A stretch of DNA of 64,000 nucleotides, from contig CM049306.1 in the NCBI GenBank assembly GCA_026874595.1, positions 78,520,142-78,584,141 on the forward strand, in the 5' to 3' direction. This document shows positions 61,241-64,000 of the stretch, one piece after another. Numbering within the stretch: position 1 is the first letter of the stretch; every line of letters starts with the position of its first letter. A program made the position numbers and the translations under genes. Source of the DNA: Sipunculus nudus (taxonomy: Eukaryota > Annelida > Sipuncula > Golfingiida > Sipunculidae). The notes under the pieces are model-generated. The model ran no database searches and had not been told where the DNA came from. It saw only the letters and a list, made by a program, of their open reading frames with translations.

Positions 61241-61994
61241 GTTAATGAAAGAGAATTCAAATGATAAAAGCTGTCTGGTTCATCACAGTGGGATACATGA
61301 TCTAACTCTTAAAGCAGCTACATAGGGTTGAAGTTAATGAGTCCAGTCAGCAGATGCGTTGGGCATTAGGTAAAATGCCAGTATTTTCAAATATAACAGT
61401 ATTCTTATGCGACTGCGTTATTCCTTTGTCGTTAACAAATGATCATAGGAATCCTATAAACCCAGCTGAAAGGTGGAGGGTGAGAATGAAACCAAATATT
61501 TCTAATGCCGCAGAAACCGTTGGTACTAGATCTTAAACGTTTTATGTCTGACTTGCTATGCAACCGTATAAATGTCAGTGTAAATTATCTGTGGCGTGGC
61601 TACCGTCGAGAACAACGGCAACTGTGGCCATAGATAAGAAAAAAAAAGTAAATTGCTGAAGAATTTTCACGTTACATATCACATTATTATAATTATTAAA
61701 CATTCTCATTTATTATATGACTTCCACATTCTATAATGCAGTTGTACGACTGTACGAAATATGAAATCTTAAATGTTTGTCATCCTATCAAATGTATAAG
61801 ACGTTACTATTACATTTGTGAACAAAGTTTTCACAAATGGCGTGCGCAGTTATCGATCGAAACATCAGGAAACTTGCAGGAATGCAGATTTGATTTTGCA
61901 TATTGTGTCGTTCCTAACGTTCGGCGCTCATTCAAAACAAGATATTTAAAATAAAATTTCTGTGTAAGTCATTGAAGTTGCTTTCCAAACCAAC
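61241..61994 (-). other. Intron of the TauD-like (pseudo)gene
   Basis: It is bounded by a GTTGGT donor on the minus strand (GT at 61,993-61,994) and a TTTCATTAACAG acceptor. It is about 754 bp and AT-rich. Short frames in it have no recognised domain. Confidence 0.7.
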
Positions 61995-62306
61995 CTTATA
62001 TGAGAAATGTGCTCCTCGGGGATGTGAGAACCATCAGCGTAGATTACAAACTTTGGCATGTCTTCAGGATTCATCAGCGACGTCAGGGCAGCCTCGGTTT
62101 CACTCGGTAGATCTGAAGGGTGAACGAGATGGACCTTGCTGAACCAGACCGTTGCCCCAGATTCCGGATGTTTGCTGGTTGGGGAAATTTCCTCTCTGTA
62201 TGGAGGGTCCCGTCATCCTCCCAGTGCCAAGTAACAGAACTTCTGTTCAAATACTCTTCTACCTCAACCGAACTGTCAGTGCCGTATAGGTCTTGCCAAC
62301 TCTTGC
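61995..62306 (-). pseudogene. TauD/TfdA-family Fe(II)/2-oxoglutarate dioxygenase, penultimate exon, frameshifted
   Basis: After the acceptor CTGTCATTCACAG, the first frame reads KSWQDLYGTDSS, VEVEEYLNRSSVTWHWED and DGTLHTE. It corresponds to the family's G(R/K)SWQ(E/D)LYGT and W-W-DG-L regions. The matching continuation, EISPTSKHPESG, ATVWFSKVHLVHPSDLP, MPKFVIYADGSHIPEEH and ISHIR, lies one frame away, with family hallmarks KHPxTG-VWF and DGSxIP. The switch falls in a GAGAGAG run at about 62,191-62,199, fitting either a 1-base loss or a 2-base gain. The exon ends at a good donor (AAG/GTTGGT), in phase with the last exon. The iron-binding HxD motif and N-terminus would be in upstream exons, which I did not find before the right edge. 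A sequencing error is possible, but a second lesion in the next exon argues for real decay. Confidence 0.85.
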
Positions 62307-62543
62307 CTGTGAATGACAGATATATCCGAACAAGTGAATTAATAGTTTGGTTACAACTATGAACATTACATGTTACGTCATTCCATGTCAAATAGACAAA
62401 AATGAAGAAAAACGGTTGCGTCAATCTTCACAGAATTGCACCATTCTTTGATGCTTTCCTTGATACATTTGACTGAGAATCCAAAATTGTTGCCCTTTAG
62501 GACTTATTTCAGTCATTTTTGTAGGGCTACAAAATTGGTAGGG

Positions 62544-62945
62544 GCACCGGCTTCTGTGGCTCAGGGGTAGAGCGCAGGACTCAAAGCCGGGAGATCGTGA
62601 GTTCGAACCTCAGCCGAGGCGGTGAGGTTTTTCACGGTCGGCCCCCATCCAGGGAGAGCGCTCTGCAGGCTTAATGGGAAGGTCGTACCAAACGGCCGTG
62701 TTTCACTCACAAACGAGTGCGCCTTTCGGGGGTCCTCTGTGGTATATTACCAACCCAGGGCCCGCAGGTGCAGTAGTCACCGGGCCTGGTTAACGCCAGG
62801 ATATCAAATGACAGGAAGCGTGTGATACTGCCAGGTCACGTAGTCCGAAACCGGAAGGGAATTCTGCAGATGTACATATAATTAGTTAAGCTAGCATTAA
62901 AAAAAAATGGAGGCGGTTACCTCCAACAAAAAATATTTTAAAAAA
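62544..62945 (+). mobile_element. tRNA-derived SINE, full length, intact A and B boxes
   Basis: The A box TGGCTCAGGGGTAGAGC is at 62,557-62,573 and the B box GTTCGAACC at 62,601-62,609, a spacing normal for an internal pol III promoter. The body matches the copy at 53,693-54,064 (minus strand) and the decayed copies at 7,975 and 23,075. The 3' end has a stem-loop (TGGAGG at 62,908 paired with CCTCCA at 62,920) and an A/T-rich tail. It probably lies in an intron or 5' region of the TauD-like (pseudo)gene, in opposite orientation. I could not define a target-site duplication. Confidence 0.92.
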
Positions 62946-64000
62946 AAGTTTGAAGGGTCACGTTCCTTTAATTTTTCGCCTGTCCTTTTTTTTATTTTTT
63001 TTAAATCAATATATATTTAGAACCATTAAAGACATCCCTCTGAGATTTCAGGACCTTAAATATGCGTAAAGTGCAAAATGTTATATGACAAAAGCAGAGT
63101 GTGTGTAAGACTAATAATTTTGAATTACCAGAGCATTATAAACTAATAAAAACATCTGGTTGGTTTTCATTTAACAAAATAAGTAACAGAATGGATAGCA
63201 GAGACATCATAACTGGCTCAGTGGAAGAGAATAATACCTTAAGCAAACATCTGTATAAGGGTGGTGCTTGAGGTATTGTTCATAATCATATAATGAGCTC
63301 TGAAATACAAGCTGTCAACCCTAAAAATTATATGATGTGTACGAGATTGTATCAACTTTATATCTGATATAATAAATAACTTTCATTTCTACTTCAAAAA
63401 TTGCATATGACAATCTTGGTTTAGCTTATCAACAGCTTGAAACTTGAGTACTAAATATATAGGTGTAGGTATTTTTTAAGTAATTTTTCTGTCGTCCGCA
63501 AATCACAATTAAATCTATAAATTTAAATTATTTTACCCTTTTTAGTACCTAAATAGTGTCTTGGCAACAAATAAATGTTTGGTGTGTCACAATTTTGCAC
63601 CAGATGAGATATCATGTATCCTGCTGAATTGTTTTAAAGACTTAATTGATTCCAAAACTGTGCTTTATTCAGACTAAATTTTCTCTGTGTTTATGGTTGT
63701 ATCTTTCTGAAACTTTTATGGAATAAAGACTGGGAAAAAAACTTTAGAAGCAACACAGTATGAAAAATGGTCCAAGATTAAAATATATATTATGAGATGT
63801 ACTAATAGAAATGTATTTGTTTTCATTTTTCAGCATGGAACACACTGGGAATTCCCTGTCCAGTTCACAGGTTTGTTTCTTTTAATTCCACCGGCATTAC
63901 AAGTGATTCTTCCTGGAAACTGCATAATAGGCTATAACTAACTCTCTCTCTCTCTCTCGCTTTCTCTCTCGCTCTTTTTATATATAATTATATATATATT
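62946..64000. other. AT-rich stretch at the right edge
   Basis: I found no exon of the TauD-like gene here by eye. A 37-base plus-strand interval (63,835-63,871) has an acceptor-like TTTTTCAG before it and a donor-like GTTTGT after it, but no recognisable product. (TC)n and (TA)n tracts end the window. Confidence 0.3.

Noticed and set aside
62544-62620. Possible tRNA gene
   Set aside because: It has A and B boxes but is the head of a 400-bp SINE with relatives at 53.7, 23.1 and 8.0 kb, and it lacks a convincing tRNA 3' half and acceptor pairing.
63835-63871. 37-base plus-strand micro-exon candidate with good-looking splice sites
   Set aside because: It is too short to identify, no neighbouring exon on the plus strand is visible, and such flanks occur by chance in AT-rich DNA.

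Overview
This window looks like animal nuclear DNA that is almost entirely non-coding. The evidence is AT-rich sequence with very few long open frames, a tRNA-derived SINE with a target-site duplication, hAT-type and PIF/Harbinger-type MITEs, many microsatellites and several satellite arrays, plus one short stretch of spliced, decayed coding sequence. I infer a marine invertebrate, possibly a lophotrochozoan such as a mollusc. No marker in the window proves the lineage. No bacterial gene, operon, CRISPR array or rRNA is visible.

Bases 1-29,175 are two near-identical direct copies of a block of about 14.5 kb (copy 1 at 1-14,131, copy 2 at 14,503-29,175), separated by a spacer of about 370 bp. 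Each copy carries the same older insertions: a fold-back element, a hAT-like MITE rich in CTGTACC motifs, a tRNA-derived SINE and SINE-tail fragments. Copy 2 also has a private 644-bp insertion made of segments related to other parts of the window. A diverged third partial copy of the 9.1-9.6 kb part of the block lies at about 29,560-30,310. Either a recent tandem segmental duplication or an assembly artefact (two haplotypes placed in tandem) could explain the pair.

Bases 30.3-39 kb are mostly unique AT-rich sequence with long (AT)n tracts, a four-unit array whose units carry TGACGTCA palindromes, and a 264-bp PIF/Harbinger-like MITE. Bases 39-60.4 kb hold a succession of tandem arrays with different units: about 221 bp x6, about 245 bp, about 76 bp (with head-to-head telomere-like hexamers), about 100 bp (with a perfect 9-1-9 palindrome), about 103 bp x4, and about 50 bp interrupted by units of about 330 bp. 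A complete SINE lies at 53.7-54.1 kb.

The only protein family I recognise is at 61.1-62.3 kb on the minus strand. Two exons match the C-terminal part of a TauD/TfdA-family Fe(II)/2-oxoglutarate dioxygenase. One carries a frameshift and the other an in-frame TAG where the family has Trp, so this is probably a pseudogene, or a gene damaged by sequencing error or a null allele. Its upstream exons would lie beyond the right edge. A full-length tRNA-derived SINE sits just upstream of the exons.
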